From Dietzia timorensis (GTDB lineage Bacteria; Actinomycetota; Actinomycetes; Mycobacteriales; Mycobacteriaceae), in NCBI RefSeq assembly GCF_020742175.1, contig NZ_DYXM01000156.1, forward strand, positions 1 through 5,283: a stretch of DNA of 5,283 nt, read 5' to 3'. Below are positions 1-5,283 of the stretch, in pieces. The notes under the pieces are model-generated. The model searched no databases and was not told where the DNA came from. It saw only the letters and a program-made list of their open reading frames with translations. Numbering within the stretch: the first letter of the stretch is position 1; each line of letters opens with the position of its first letter. A program made the translations under genes and the position numbers.

Positions 1-1
1 G

Positions 2-1768
2 CACGGACTGACCGGCGTCATGTATGGCCATTTCGGTGCGGGATGCATGCACATCCGCATCAATTTCGACCTGCGCTCAGGCGCCGGGCGCGGCGTATTC
101 CGCGCCTTCTGCACGGACGCCGCGCACCTGGCGGTCAAGTACGAGGGCTCCCTTTCCGGCGAGCACGGCGACGGGCGGGCGCGTTCGGAGCTGCTGCCGA
201 TCATGTATTCGCCGGAGATGCTGGGTGCGTTCGAGCGGTTCGTCCGGGTGTGGGATCCGGCCGGTCTGCTCGCTCCCGGCGGGCTACGCGAGACGCGGCC
301 AATGGACGCGGATCTCGCGCTCGCCGGCATCGGACACCGTGACCTCGGCCTGCTCACCTCGGGCGATGGGCAGCATCCGGTGCAGGCGTGCATCGGTGTC
401 GGCCGCTGTCGGACGAGCTCGGGCGGGGTGATGTGTCCGTCCTTCCGCGCCACCGGCGACGAGAAGGATTCCACGCGCGGACGTGCCCGCGTGCTGCAGG
501 AATTCATTCGCGGCGAGCGCATCGAGGCCGACTGGTCCTCGACCGAGGTCGCCGAGTCGCTCGAGCTCTGCCTGTCCTGCAAGGCGTGTTCTTCGGACTG
601 CCCGACCGGCGTGGACATGGCGACGTTCAAGTCCGAGTTTCTCTCGCACCACTACGCACGGCGCCTGCGCCCGCTCGCGCACTACTCGCTCGGGCTGCTG
701 CCGCTGTGGCTCAAGGTGACCCCTTATCTCGCCGGGCTCCTCAACCGCGTGCTACGGACTCGGCTCGGGCAGCTCGGCGCGCGGGCAGGCGGGCTCGGCA
801 AGAACCGGACGCTCCCGGAGTTCGCGCGAGCGGCCGATGTGCGCGCGGAGATGGGGCGCGTGCCGGCCTCGGTGTGGCATACGAAGGACCCGAAGGCCGC
901 GCCCCACGCGCTGCGGAATTCGACAGAAGTAGTGCTGTTTATCGACTCGTTCACGCGCGGGCTGCGGCCGCAGGTCGCCGGCGCCGCCGCGCGCGCGCTC
1001 GGCGGGGCGCACTCCTCGGTCGCGTGTAGCGCCGAGCATTGCTGCGGGCTCACCCACGTCACCACCGGCCGGCTCGGCGCGGCCCGGCGCACCCTTCGTA
1101 AGACCGCGGAATTCCTCGACGAGGTGCGGGGCGAAGGCGGCGCCGAGGTGCCCATCGTCGTCGTCGAACCGAGTTGCGCCGCGACCTTGCACGACGAGCT
1201 TCCACGGCTGGTGAGCGAGGCGCACGACGGGATCGACGTTGCCGAGGCCGCGCGCGCCCGCCGCGTCGCCGCACGCGTGCGCTCGGCTGCGGGCCATATC
1301 GGCGACCTCGCCGCGCAGGGGAGGGCGCCGGCGTGGCCGGGCGGTCAGGCGCCGTCCGCCGTCATCGTGCAAACGCATTGCCACGAGTACGCCACCTTCG
1401 GCAACAGGGTGCAGCGCCAGACGCTCTCAGCCCTGGGTGTGGGGAGCGTGGTCGAAGCGACCGGTTGCTGCGGGATCGCGGGGGATTTCGGCTTTACCGC
1501 TGGTCACGAGGACGTCGCCGATGCGGTCGCCGAGCAGGCGCTCGCGCCCGCGCTGCGCGAGCACTCGGACGCGCCTATCCTCACGGACGGGTTCTCATGC
1601 CACGCCCAAGTCGCCCACTTGTCCGCGACAGATCCCACGACCCGGGCCGCCGGCGGCGCAGGACGCCGCGGCGCCCACCTGCTCGAACTGCTCGACCCGG
1701 ATCCCGCCGGCGCACATGCCGCGCACTTGACCACTCACGAGAATCGACCCCCAGGAGGCCAGCAATGA
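2..1768 (+). CDS. FAD-binding / Fe-S / CCG-domain oxidoreductase, C-terminal part (5' end off window)
   Basis: The window opens inside this gene; the reading frame is open from base 2 and its start lies to the left. The 588 visible residues (numbered from base 2) cover three parts. First is the end of a VAO-type FAD oxidase C-terminal domain. It carries the likely metal-site residues H10 and H17 in GHFGAGCMH and E54-H55 in GEHGDG, as in D-2-hydroxyglutarate/D-lactate dehydrogenases. Next is a ferredoxin-like region with C130-x5-C136-x8-C145-P and then C190-x2-C193-x2-C196-x3-C200-P, which should bind one or two 4Fe-4S clusters. Last come two CCG (heterodisulfide-reductase/GlcF-like) domains with CCG at about 347 and 489 and partner cysteines at 392, 460 and 533. 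Such fusions oxidise 2-hydroxy acids and pass electrons through Fe-S centres to a membrane or soluble acceptor; the substrate here is unknown. It overlaps the next gene by ATGA, so it is probably co-translated with the aldehyde dehydrogenase. The family assignment is firm and the reaction is inferred. Confidence 0.93.
   Translation, partial: HGLTGVMYGHFGAGCMHIRINFDLRSGAGRGVFRAFCTDAAHLAVKYEGSLSGEHGDGRARSELLPIMYSPEMLGAFERFVRVWDPAGLLAPGGLRETRPMDADLALAGIGHRDLGLLTSGDGQHPVQACIGVGRCRTSSGGVMCPSFRATGDEKDSTRGRARVLQEFIRGERIEADWSSTEVAESLELCLSCKACSSDCPTGVDMATFKSEFLSHHYARRLRPLAHYSLGLLPLWLKVTPYLAGLLNRVLRTRLGQLGARAGGLGKNRTLPEFARAADVRAEMGRVPASVWHTKDPKAAPHALRNSTEVVLFIDSFTRGLRPQVAGAAARALGGAHSSVACSAEHCCGLTHVTTGRLGAARRTLRKTAEFLDEVRGEGGAEVPIVVVEPSCAATLHDELPRLVSEAHDGIDVAEAARARRVAARVRSAAGHIGDLAAQGRAPAWPGGQAPSAVIVQTHCHEYATFGNRVQRQTLSALGVGSVVEATGCCGIAGDFGFTAGHEDVADAVAEQALAPALREHSDAPILTDGFSCHAQVAHLSATDPTTRAAGGAGRRGAHLLELLDPDPAGAHAAHLTTHENRPPGGQQ
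1753..1758 (+). promoter_or_regulatory. Shine-Dalgarno AGGAGG for the aldehyde dehydrogenase
   Basis: A perfect AGGAGG lies six bases before the ATG at 1765, inside the last codons of the upstream oxidoreductase gene. It fixes the dehydrogenase start at 1765 and rules out the longer in-frame extension that begins near 1174. Confidence 0.9.
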
Positions 1769-3228
1769 CCCGCAACGTCGCCGACATCATCGAAGGACTC
1801 GGCACCGGAATCCATATCTCGGGCAAGTGGCGTGATGCGAAGTCGTCGGCCACATTCGACGTGGAGAATCCCGCCACCGGCGAGGTCATCGCCACGCTTG
1901 CTGACGGCGGAGAGGCTGATGCCCTTGAGGCGATCGACGTCGCCGCGGCCACGCAGGCCGAGTGGGCGGCGACTCCCTCGCGCGAGCGATCGGAGATTCT
2001 GCGCCGCGCCTACGAACTGATGATCTCTCGTGCCGACGAGATTGCCCTGCTAATGACCACGGAGATGGGCAAGCCACTCGCCGAATCGAAGGGCGAGGTC
2101 AACTACGGGGCCGAGTTCTTCCGTTGGTTCGCAGAGGAGGCGGTGCGCATCTCCGGTGACGCGCGCAAGAGCCCGGACGGCAAGACCCGCTTCATCGTCA
2201 CCAAGGAGCCGGTGGGGCCGTGCATCCTCATCACGCCGTGGAACTTCCCGCTGGCGATGATCACCCGCAAGATCGGTCCGGCGATCGCCGCCGGCTGCAC
2301 GATGGTCTACAAGCCGGCCAACCTCACACCGCTGACCTCCCTATACATGGTGGAACTGTTGCGTGAGGCCGGACTTCCCGACGGCGTGCTGTCCATCGTG
2401 TGCACGACGTCCGCGGGCTCGGTCGTCGAACCGTGGATCGATTCGGGTAAGGCCCGCAAACTCTCCTTCACCGGCTCTACACCTGTGGGGAAGCTGCTGC
2501 TCGAGCAGTGCGCCCGAGGCGTGCTTCGTACCTCGATGGAGCTCGGCGGCAACGCGCCGTTCATCGTGTGCGAGGACGCGGACCTCGATGTCGCCGTCGA
2601 TGCGGCCATGGCGGCGAAGATGCGCAATATGGGCGAGGCGTGCACGGCGGCCAACCGCATCCTCGTCCACCGCGACGTCATGAGCGAATTCTCCGCGAAG
2701 CTCACCGAGCGGATGTCGGGGCTGAAGGTCGGCGATGGCGCGCAGGACGGCACCGATGTCGGGCCTCTCGTCGAGGGCAAGGCCGTCGACAAGGTGGAAA
2801 AGCTTGTCGGCGACGCGGTCGAGCGCGGCGCGCAGGTCCTGTGCGGCGGCGAGCGCCCGTCCGGCGCCGGCTACTTCTACCCGCCGACCGTGCTCACCGA
2901 AGTCTCCCCGGAAGCGGAGTTGATGACCACCGAGATCTTCGGGCCCGTGGCCGCGCTTATCCCGTTCGACAACGATGATGAGGCGATCGAGCTCGCCAAC
3001 GGTACCGAGTTCGGCCTCGTGTCATACGTGATGACCGAGTCGGTGGACCGCGGTTTCACGATCTCGGAGAAGCTCGAAGCGGGCATGGTCGGTTTCAACA
3101 CCGGGCTCGTGTCGAACCCGGCGGCGCCGTTCGGCGGGATCAAGCAATCCGGGCTCGGTCGTGAGGGCGGGCTCACCGGAATCGAAGAATTCGTCGAGTC
3201 GAAGTACGTGGCGATTCCTGTGCGATAA
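1765..3228 (+). CDS. gabD: Succinate-semialdehyde dehydrogenase-type aldehyde dehydrogenase (NAD(P)+)
   Basis: This complete 487-residue protein has the usual length for the succinate-semialdehyde dehydrogenase group of the ALDH superfamily, which oxidises a semialdehyde to the acid with NAD(P)+ in the cytoplasm. Visible landmarks are N160 in TPWNFP (oxyanion hole), K183 in YKPANLTP (cofactor ribose contact), G237-S238-T239 in FTGSTPVG (dinucleotide fold), general base E259 in MELGGN, nucleophile C293 in GEACTAANR, E390/F392 in EIFGP and the C-terminal PFGGIKQSG near 455-463. All catalytic residues are present. The start is set by AGGAGG six bases upstream and by the ATGA overlap with the oxidoreductase gene. 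Residue 186 is Asn where NAD enzymes often have Glu and NADP enzymes a small residue, so coenzyme choice is uncertain. The pairing suggests that the upstream enzyme makes the semialdehyde or feeds the same route. A related semialdehyde, such as glutarate or 2-oxoglutarate semialdehyde, is possible; the symbol marks the family. Confidence 0.9.
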   Translation: MTRNVADIIEGLGTGIHISGKWRDAKSSATFDVENPATGEVIATLADGGEADALEAIDVAAATQAEWAATPSRERSEILRRAYELMISRADEIALLMTTEMGKPLAESKGEVNYGAEFFRWFAEEAVRISGDARKSPDGKTRFIVTKEPVGPCILITPWNFPLAMITRKIGPAIAAGCTMVYKPANLTPLTSLYMVELLREAGLPDGVLSIVCTTSAGSVVEPWIDSGKARKLSFTGSTPVGKLLLEQCARGVLRTSMELGGNAPFIVCEDADLDVAVDAAMAAKMRNMGEACTAANRILVHRDVMSEFSAKLTERMSGLKVGDGAQDGTDVGPLVEGKAVDKVEKLVGDAVERGAQVLCGGERPSGAGYFYPPTVLTEVSPEAELMTTEIFGPVAALIPFDNDDEAIELANGTEFGLVSYVMTESVDRGFTISEKLEAGMVGFNTGLVSNPAAPFGGIKQSGLGREGGLTGIEEFVESKYVAIPVR

Positions 3229-3274
3229 CGCAGGTATAGCGGCTACCGGTCTGGCCCAGCCCCATCGGGATGTC

Positions 3275-3315
3275 GAGGGAGTGCGCGCGGCTAATGCGCG
3301 CGCTCCCTCATTTTT
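3275..3315 (+). terminator. Rho-independent terminator after gabD
   Basis: The 14-base arms at 3275-3288 (GAGGGAGTGCGCGC) and 3296-3309 (GCGCGCGCTCCCTC) pair along their full length with a single G-U wobble. They enclose a 7-base loop (GGCTAAT) and are followed by ATTTTT at 3310-3315. The T-tract lies only on the plus-strand side, so this terminates the oxidoreductase-gabD transcript, 46 bases after the gabD stop. No T-run follows on the other strand, although the GC-rich hairpin could still slow polymerase from the convergent gene. The right arm reaches into the stop codon of that gene. Confidence 0.9.
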
Positions 3316-3775
3316 CGCGTTCGAGCCAAAAGTAGTAGAGCTCGTCCGTGCCGAAGACGGATTCGAGCTTGCCGTTCATGATGCCGACCACGGTGTCGTC
3401 GTCGACCTTCTTGAAGTGGTCGAACACCCCCATTGCGTCGTAGACCATCGTGGCCGTGGATTCGCCACGGAATTCGATAGACCATACGCTCGCGGCCCCG
3501 CCGCCGGCGGCCGCCGCGTTGGCCTCGGTTCCGCCGTCGTCGGAGCGCACGACGATCGGGCTCACGTCGAGCGGAGCGTCGAACCATTTGCCGTGCCACT
3601 TTACCTTCTCCAACAGCGCAGACGCCGGGTGCCCCATGGCGAAATCGCCGCCGGCCCAGTGCCCGAGCATGTCCTCGACCTTGGCGACCTGGAGATCGGC
3701 CCACAACTCGTCGAGTTGCGAGGCGGTCGGCGATTCGGCATCGCGGAGTTCGTCGAAACGTTCACGTGTACTCAT
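3308..3775 (-). CDS. GXWXG / DUF4334 domain protein
   Basis: This is a complete 155-residue protein with a family-typical layout. A short N-terminal helix region is followed by the GXWXG motif as G38-H-W-A-G42 within MLGHWAGGDF, then the W60-H-G-K-W-F-D segment. The DUF4334 part covers about residues 97-153 and includes EFRG, ATMVYD, FDHFKKVDDDTV, GIMNGK and the closing YYFWLER. I recognise the family from these motifs, but its biochemical role is not known to me. It lacks a signal peptide and membrane segments, so it is probably cytoplasmic. An Ala/Gly-rich linker at about residues 79-96 separates the two domains. The ATG at 3775 is the only good start; the sequence before it (CCTGGGGCC) is a weak ribosome site. 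It converges on gabD, with its TGA stop touching the gabD terminator, and it diverges from the small secreted-protein gene. Confidence 0.9.
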   Translation of the reverse strand: MSTRERFDELRDAESPTASQLDELWADLQVAKVEDMLGHWAGGDFAMGHPASALLEKVKWHGKWFDAPLDVSPIVVRSDDGGTEANAAAAGGGAASVWSIEFRGESTATMVYDAMGVFDHFKKVDDDTVVGIMNGKLESVFGTDELYYFWLEREK

Positions 3776-3826
3776 GGCCCCAGGCTAGATTTTCCGCACT
3801 GCGTATATCTGATTTTGGTGAAACAG

Positions 3827-3855
3827 AGTGTATGTCTCCCCGCCAGATTTGTTAA
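3827..3855 (-). promoter_or_regulatory. Sigma-A-like promoter for the DUF4334 gene
   Basis: Read on the minus strand, TTAACA (3855-3850; five of six matches to TTGACA) is followed after exactly 17 bases by TACACT (3832-3827), which fits the actinobacterial -10 pattern TAnnnT. This predicts a transcript start near 3820 and a leader of about 45 bases before the ATG at 3775. The elements sit in the most AT-rich part of the window. They were identified by eye only. Confidence 0.6.
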
Positions 3856-3879
3856 CGGCAATTCAGGAGGGCCGATATA
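3849..3879 (+). promoter_or_regulatory. Possible promoter for the small secreted-protein gene
   Basis: TTGTTA at 3849-3854 could be a -35 element and GATATA at 3874-3879 a -10 element, spaced by 19 bases, with a start near 3886 and a leader of about 43 bases. The -10 match is poor and the spacing is long, so this is tentative. The -35 shares its bases with the -35 of the opposite promoter. Confidence 0.25.
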
Positions 3880-3884
3880 GGAAG

Positions 3885-3900
3885 TGTGTCTCAGGACACA
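3885..3900. promoter_or_regulatory. Palindrome TGTGTC-TCAG-GACACA, possible operator or leader hairpin
   Basis: Perfect 6-base arms (3885-3890 and 3895-3900) flank TCAG. The site lies between the candidate plus-strand promoter and the ribosome site of the small secreted-protein gene, about where a repressor operator would overlap the transcript start. In RNA it could instead form a short hairpin. A 6+6 palindrome can occur by chance; its position is the main argument. Confidence 0.35.
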
Positions 3901-3916
3901 AGCAGTGGAACCAATC

Positions 3917-3922
3917 GAGGAG
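3917..3922 (+). promoter_or_regulatory. Shine-Dalgarno GAGGAG for the small secreted protein
   Basis: GAGGAG ends six bases before the ATG at 3929. It selects that ATG over the in-frame GTG at 3884, which would add 15 residues in front of the signal peptide, and over the next ATG at 3941. Confidence 0.8.
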
Positions 3923-3928
3923 TTCGGA

Positions 3929-4183
3929 ATGCGAAATTCAATGTGGGCACGATCAGCGGCGGTGGCGGGAGCTGCGGCAATGGCGATGGCGATGTCCGCG
4001 TCGCCCGCGAGCGCGCAAGAGCCCGCCCCCAATGCTCTCGAGGGCTCGATCCAGACGGACGTTCTCGAATCCATCATCACCAATTCCGGGGAGCTTTCCG
4101 CCCACCCCTGGATTTTGTCGATCTACGGCGGCTCGATCGCCTTTTGCCTGTTCAACGATTGCACAGACGACAACGGAATGTAG
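3929..4183 (+). CDS. Small secreted acidic protein with CX4C, function unknown
   Basis: This 84-residue precursor has a clear Sec signal peptide. Basic residues R2 and R8 precede a hydrophobic Ala/Met/Val stretch (about 10-22) and an SPASA-QE cleavage site, with cutting expected after A29. The predicted mature chain is 55 residues. It has no Lys or Arg, eight Asp/Glu, a hydrophobic segment HPWILSIYGGSIAFCLFN, and two cysteines in CLFNDC (precursor 73 and 78) that could form a disulfide outside the cell. There is no lipobox and no cell-wall sorting motif. I do not recognise the family. The start follows from the GAGGAG six bases upstream and the placement of the signal peptide. The gene stands alone: its upstream neighbour diverges, and the GntR gene converges on it with only 10 bases between stop codons. 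Coding status is supported by ribosome site plus signal peptide; function is unknown. Confidence 0.75.
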   Translation: MRNSMWARSAAVAGAAAMAMAMSASPASAQEPAPNALEGSIQTDVLESIITNSGELSAHPWILSIYGGSIAFCLFNDCTDDNGM

Positions 4184-4193
4184 CCGCGAACTG

Positions 4194-4880
4194 CTAGGAC
4201 TCCAGTCGAGCGAGGCCATCGCGCATGTGTTCGTCGAGCGCGGCCCACGCCCGCTCGAGGTCGCCGGCGCGGATCGCGGCGGCGAGTTCGCGGTGCTCTG
4301 CGACCCGATCCTCGCCGGGGCCATACTTCGATTGCATGGCGCGCAGGCACATCGAGGTCTCGACGATCACCGTCTCGTGCACGCGCGAGAGGCGATCGCT
4401 GCGCGCAGCCTCGACGAGCTCATGGTGGAAATCGAGGTCCGCGGCCACCATCTCCGGCGAGTCGGTGCCCTCGGAAATGCCGGCCATCTGGTCGACCACC
4501 GCATCAAGGGCGTCGGCAGCCTCGGCCTCGACGCCGAGCTGGAGAACCTGCTGGATCGCCGAACGCTCGATCGCGCGACGCAGCAAGTACATATCGGATA
4601 CGGCCTCCGGCGTCAGATCCGGGACGAAAAGCCCGCGATTGCGGTGCGAGACGAGCAGACCTTCCTGCGTGAGCCGTTGCATTGCCTCGCGCAGCGGTCC
4701 GCGGCTGACCCCGAGCTGGCGGGCCAGGGCCGCCTCGCCGAGCTGCGTTCCCGGCGGGAACTCGCCCGACGAGATCGCGCGGCGCAGCGACCGGGCGATC
4801 AGCGCGGGCGTCGATTCCTGCACGACCGGTTCGAGGGAACCGCCGAGCTCGCCGGGGGAGTCGTCGGCCACGACGTTCAC
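4194..4880 (-). CDS. GntR-family (FadR/FCD subfamily) transcriptional regulator
   Basis: This is a 228-residue DNA-binding regulator. About residues 20-88 form the GntR winged helix-turn-helix, with the recognition pattern LGEAALARQLGVSRGPLREAMQ and then the wing EGLLVSHRNRGLFV. About 93-222 form the all-helical FCD ligand domain. Its usual metal-ligand set is complete: D148 and H152 in ADLDFH, H196 in EHRELAAAI and H218 in DEHM. Regulators of this class usually bind a carboxylic acid through that metal and are often repressors of nearby catabolic genes. I chose the GTG at 4880 because its GTGA overlaps the stop of the amidase gene; a GTG at 4898 would add six residues inside the amidase gene and is possible. 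No strong Shine-Dalgarno precedes either, which fits translational coupling. It probably controls the amidase operon; the ligand is unknown. Confidence 0.9.
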   Translation of the reverse strand: MNVVADDSPGELGGSLEPVVQESTPALIARSLRRAISSGEFPPGTQLGEAALARQLGVSRGPLREAMQRLTQEGLLVSHRNRGLFVPDLTPEAVSDMYLLRRAIERSAIQQVLQLGVEAEAADALDAVVDQMAGISEGTDSPEMVAADLDFHHELVEAARSDRLSRVHETVIVETSMCLRAMQSKYGPGEDRVAEHRELAAAIRAGDLERAWAALDEHMRDGLARLES

Positions 4881-5283
4881 GCCCCGCCCGTCGAGCACGC
4901 GTGCACGCGCGGCCGCGGGACGACGTTGCCGAGCGCCTGCTCGAGGGCGGCCCCGGCGCGCATCACCGCGCGGTCATCGAAACGCTTGGCGACGATCTGG
5001 ATTCCGGTGGGCAGGCCCGCCGACGTCGCCCCGCACGGAATGGACAGCGCTGGTTGCTGAGTCATGTTGAAAAGATAGGTGTACGGCGTCCACGAGGTCC
5101 AATCCGGGCTGTGCCAATTCGGCGGCACATCCGAGCCGATCTCGAACGGCGGAATCGGCATCGTGGGGGTGACGAGGAGGTCGTAGCTCTCGTGCAGCGC
5201 GCCCATTTTGTTGCCGAGCGACATCCGCACGGCCGTCGCGTCGAGGAAATCCTGCGCGGTGAACCCGTTGTAGCGCTGCAGCG
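4877..5283 (-). CDS. Amidase-signature family enzyme, C-terminal part (5' end off window)
   Basis: The frame is open from the right edge to the TGA at 4877-4879, giving about 135 residues of the C-terminus. Recognisable amidase C-terminal features are the helix LGNKMGALHESYDLLVTPTMPIPPFEIG, then WTPYTYLFNMTQQPALSIPCG, then GLPTGIQIVAKRFDDRAVMRAGAALEQ. These match the end of amidase-signature hydrolases, which split amides to acid and ammonia with a Ser-Ser-Lys triad. The triad lies upstream of the window and cannot be checked. The apparent GTG start at 5230 is internal, because the homologous sequence (QRYNGFTAQDFLDATAV) continues past it to the edge. Substrate is unknown; aliphatic amides, aryl amides or amino-acid amides are all possible. 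It shares a GTGA overlap with the GntR gene, so the two are in one operon with the enzyme first. Confidence 0.9.
   Translation of the reverse strand, partial: LQRYNGFTAQDFLDATAVRMSLGNKMGALHESYDLLVTPTMPIPPFEIGSDVPPNWHSPDWTSWTPYTYLFNMTQQPALSIPCGATSAGLPTGIQIVAKRFDDRAVMRAGAALEQALGNVVPRPRVHACSTGGA

Noticed and set aside
20..22. ATG as the start of the oxidoreductase
   Set aside because: Conserved family sequence (HGLTGV before MYGH) is open to the left edge, so this Met is internal and the gene is truncated by the window.
1174..1764. In-frame upstream extension of the aldehyde dehydrogenase
   Set aside because: The extension is Arg/Ala-rich nonsense in another frame of the oxidoreductase gene. 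The true start at 1765 has AGGAGG, the ATGA overlap and family-typical length.
3161..3880. Plus-strand open frame of 239 codons across the end of gabD and the DUF4334 gene
   Set aside because: It lies opposite a clear DUF4334 protein and runs through the terminator hairpin; no homology is visible.
3776..3928. Possible riboswitch or small RNA in the divergent region
   Set aside because: I saw only the single 6-bp palindrome and promoter-like elements, with no multi-stem structure or known conserved core.
3978..3993. Short ATGGCG tandem repeat in the secreted-protein gene
   Set aside because: Only two and a half units coding for Met-Ala in the hydrophobic core of the signal peptide; too short to call a repeat element.
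3828..5060. Long plus-strand open frame of 410 codons
   Set aside because: It is antisense to the GntR and amidase genes, has no ribosome site, and its translation is Arg-rich and low in recognisable motifs. It is a by-product of high GC.
5228..5230. GTG as the start of the amidase fragment
   Set aside because: Amidase-like sequence continues in frame to the right edge; a 117-residue protein would lack the catalytic domain.
1..5283. tRNA, rRNA, CRISPR, insertion sequence or attachment site
   Set aside because: No cloverleaf, spaced direct repeats, terminal inverted repeats, transposase or integrase sequence was seen on either strand.

Overview
The window reads as ordinary chromosome from a high-GC Gram-positive actinobacterium, probably of the mycolic-acid group (Rhodococcus, Gordonia, Dietzia or Tsukamurella type). 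The reasons are strong G/C third positions, a GXWXG/DUF4334 protein, an FCD-type GntR regulator and an FAD/Fe-S fusion oxidoreductase of the actinobacterial kind. This placement is inference from protein style; no marker gene is present.

Layout. Left edge to 3228, plus strand: the C-terminal ~588 residues of a large FAD-binding/Fe-S/double-CCG oxidoreductase, then a complete aldehyde dehydrogenase of the succinate-semialdehyde type. The two genes overlap by ATGA and clearly form one transcription unit. It ends at a strong hairpin-plus-T-tract terminator (3275-3315), whose 3' arm runs into the stop codon of the convergent gene. 3308-3775, minus strand: a GXWXG/DUF4334 protein with a good sigma-A-like promoter upstream. 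3776-3928: an AT-rich divergent control region holding that promoter, a weaker possible plus-strand promoter that shares its -35 bases, a 6-bp-arm palindrome and a clean ribosome binding site. 3929-4183, plus strand: an 84-residue precursor of a small, secreted, very acidic protein with two cysteines, of unknown function. 4194 to the right edge, minus strand: the C-terminal end of an amidase-signature enzyme followed by a GntR/FCD regulator, joined by a GTGA overlap. No stretch longer than 300 bases lacks a gene; the largest gap is the 153-base divergent region.

How the genes may work together. The oxidoreductase and aldehyde dehydrogenase look like consecutive steps: a flavin- and Fe-S-linked oxidation of a hydroxy acid, then NAD(P)-linked oxidation of a semialdehyde to a dicarboxylate. 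Oxidation of 4-hydroxybutyrate to succinate is one possible reading, but the substrate cannot be read from sequence. The amidase and GntR regulator look like a separate catabolic unit whose regulator probably senses a carboxylate. The small secreted protein is the least explained item. I saw no mobile element, CRISPR array, tRNA or rRNA, and no clear sign of an undescribed multi-gene system.
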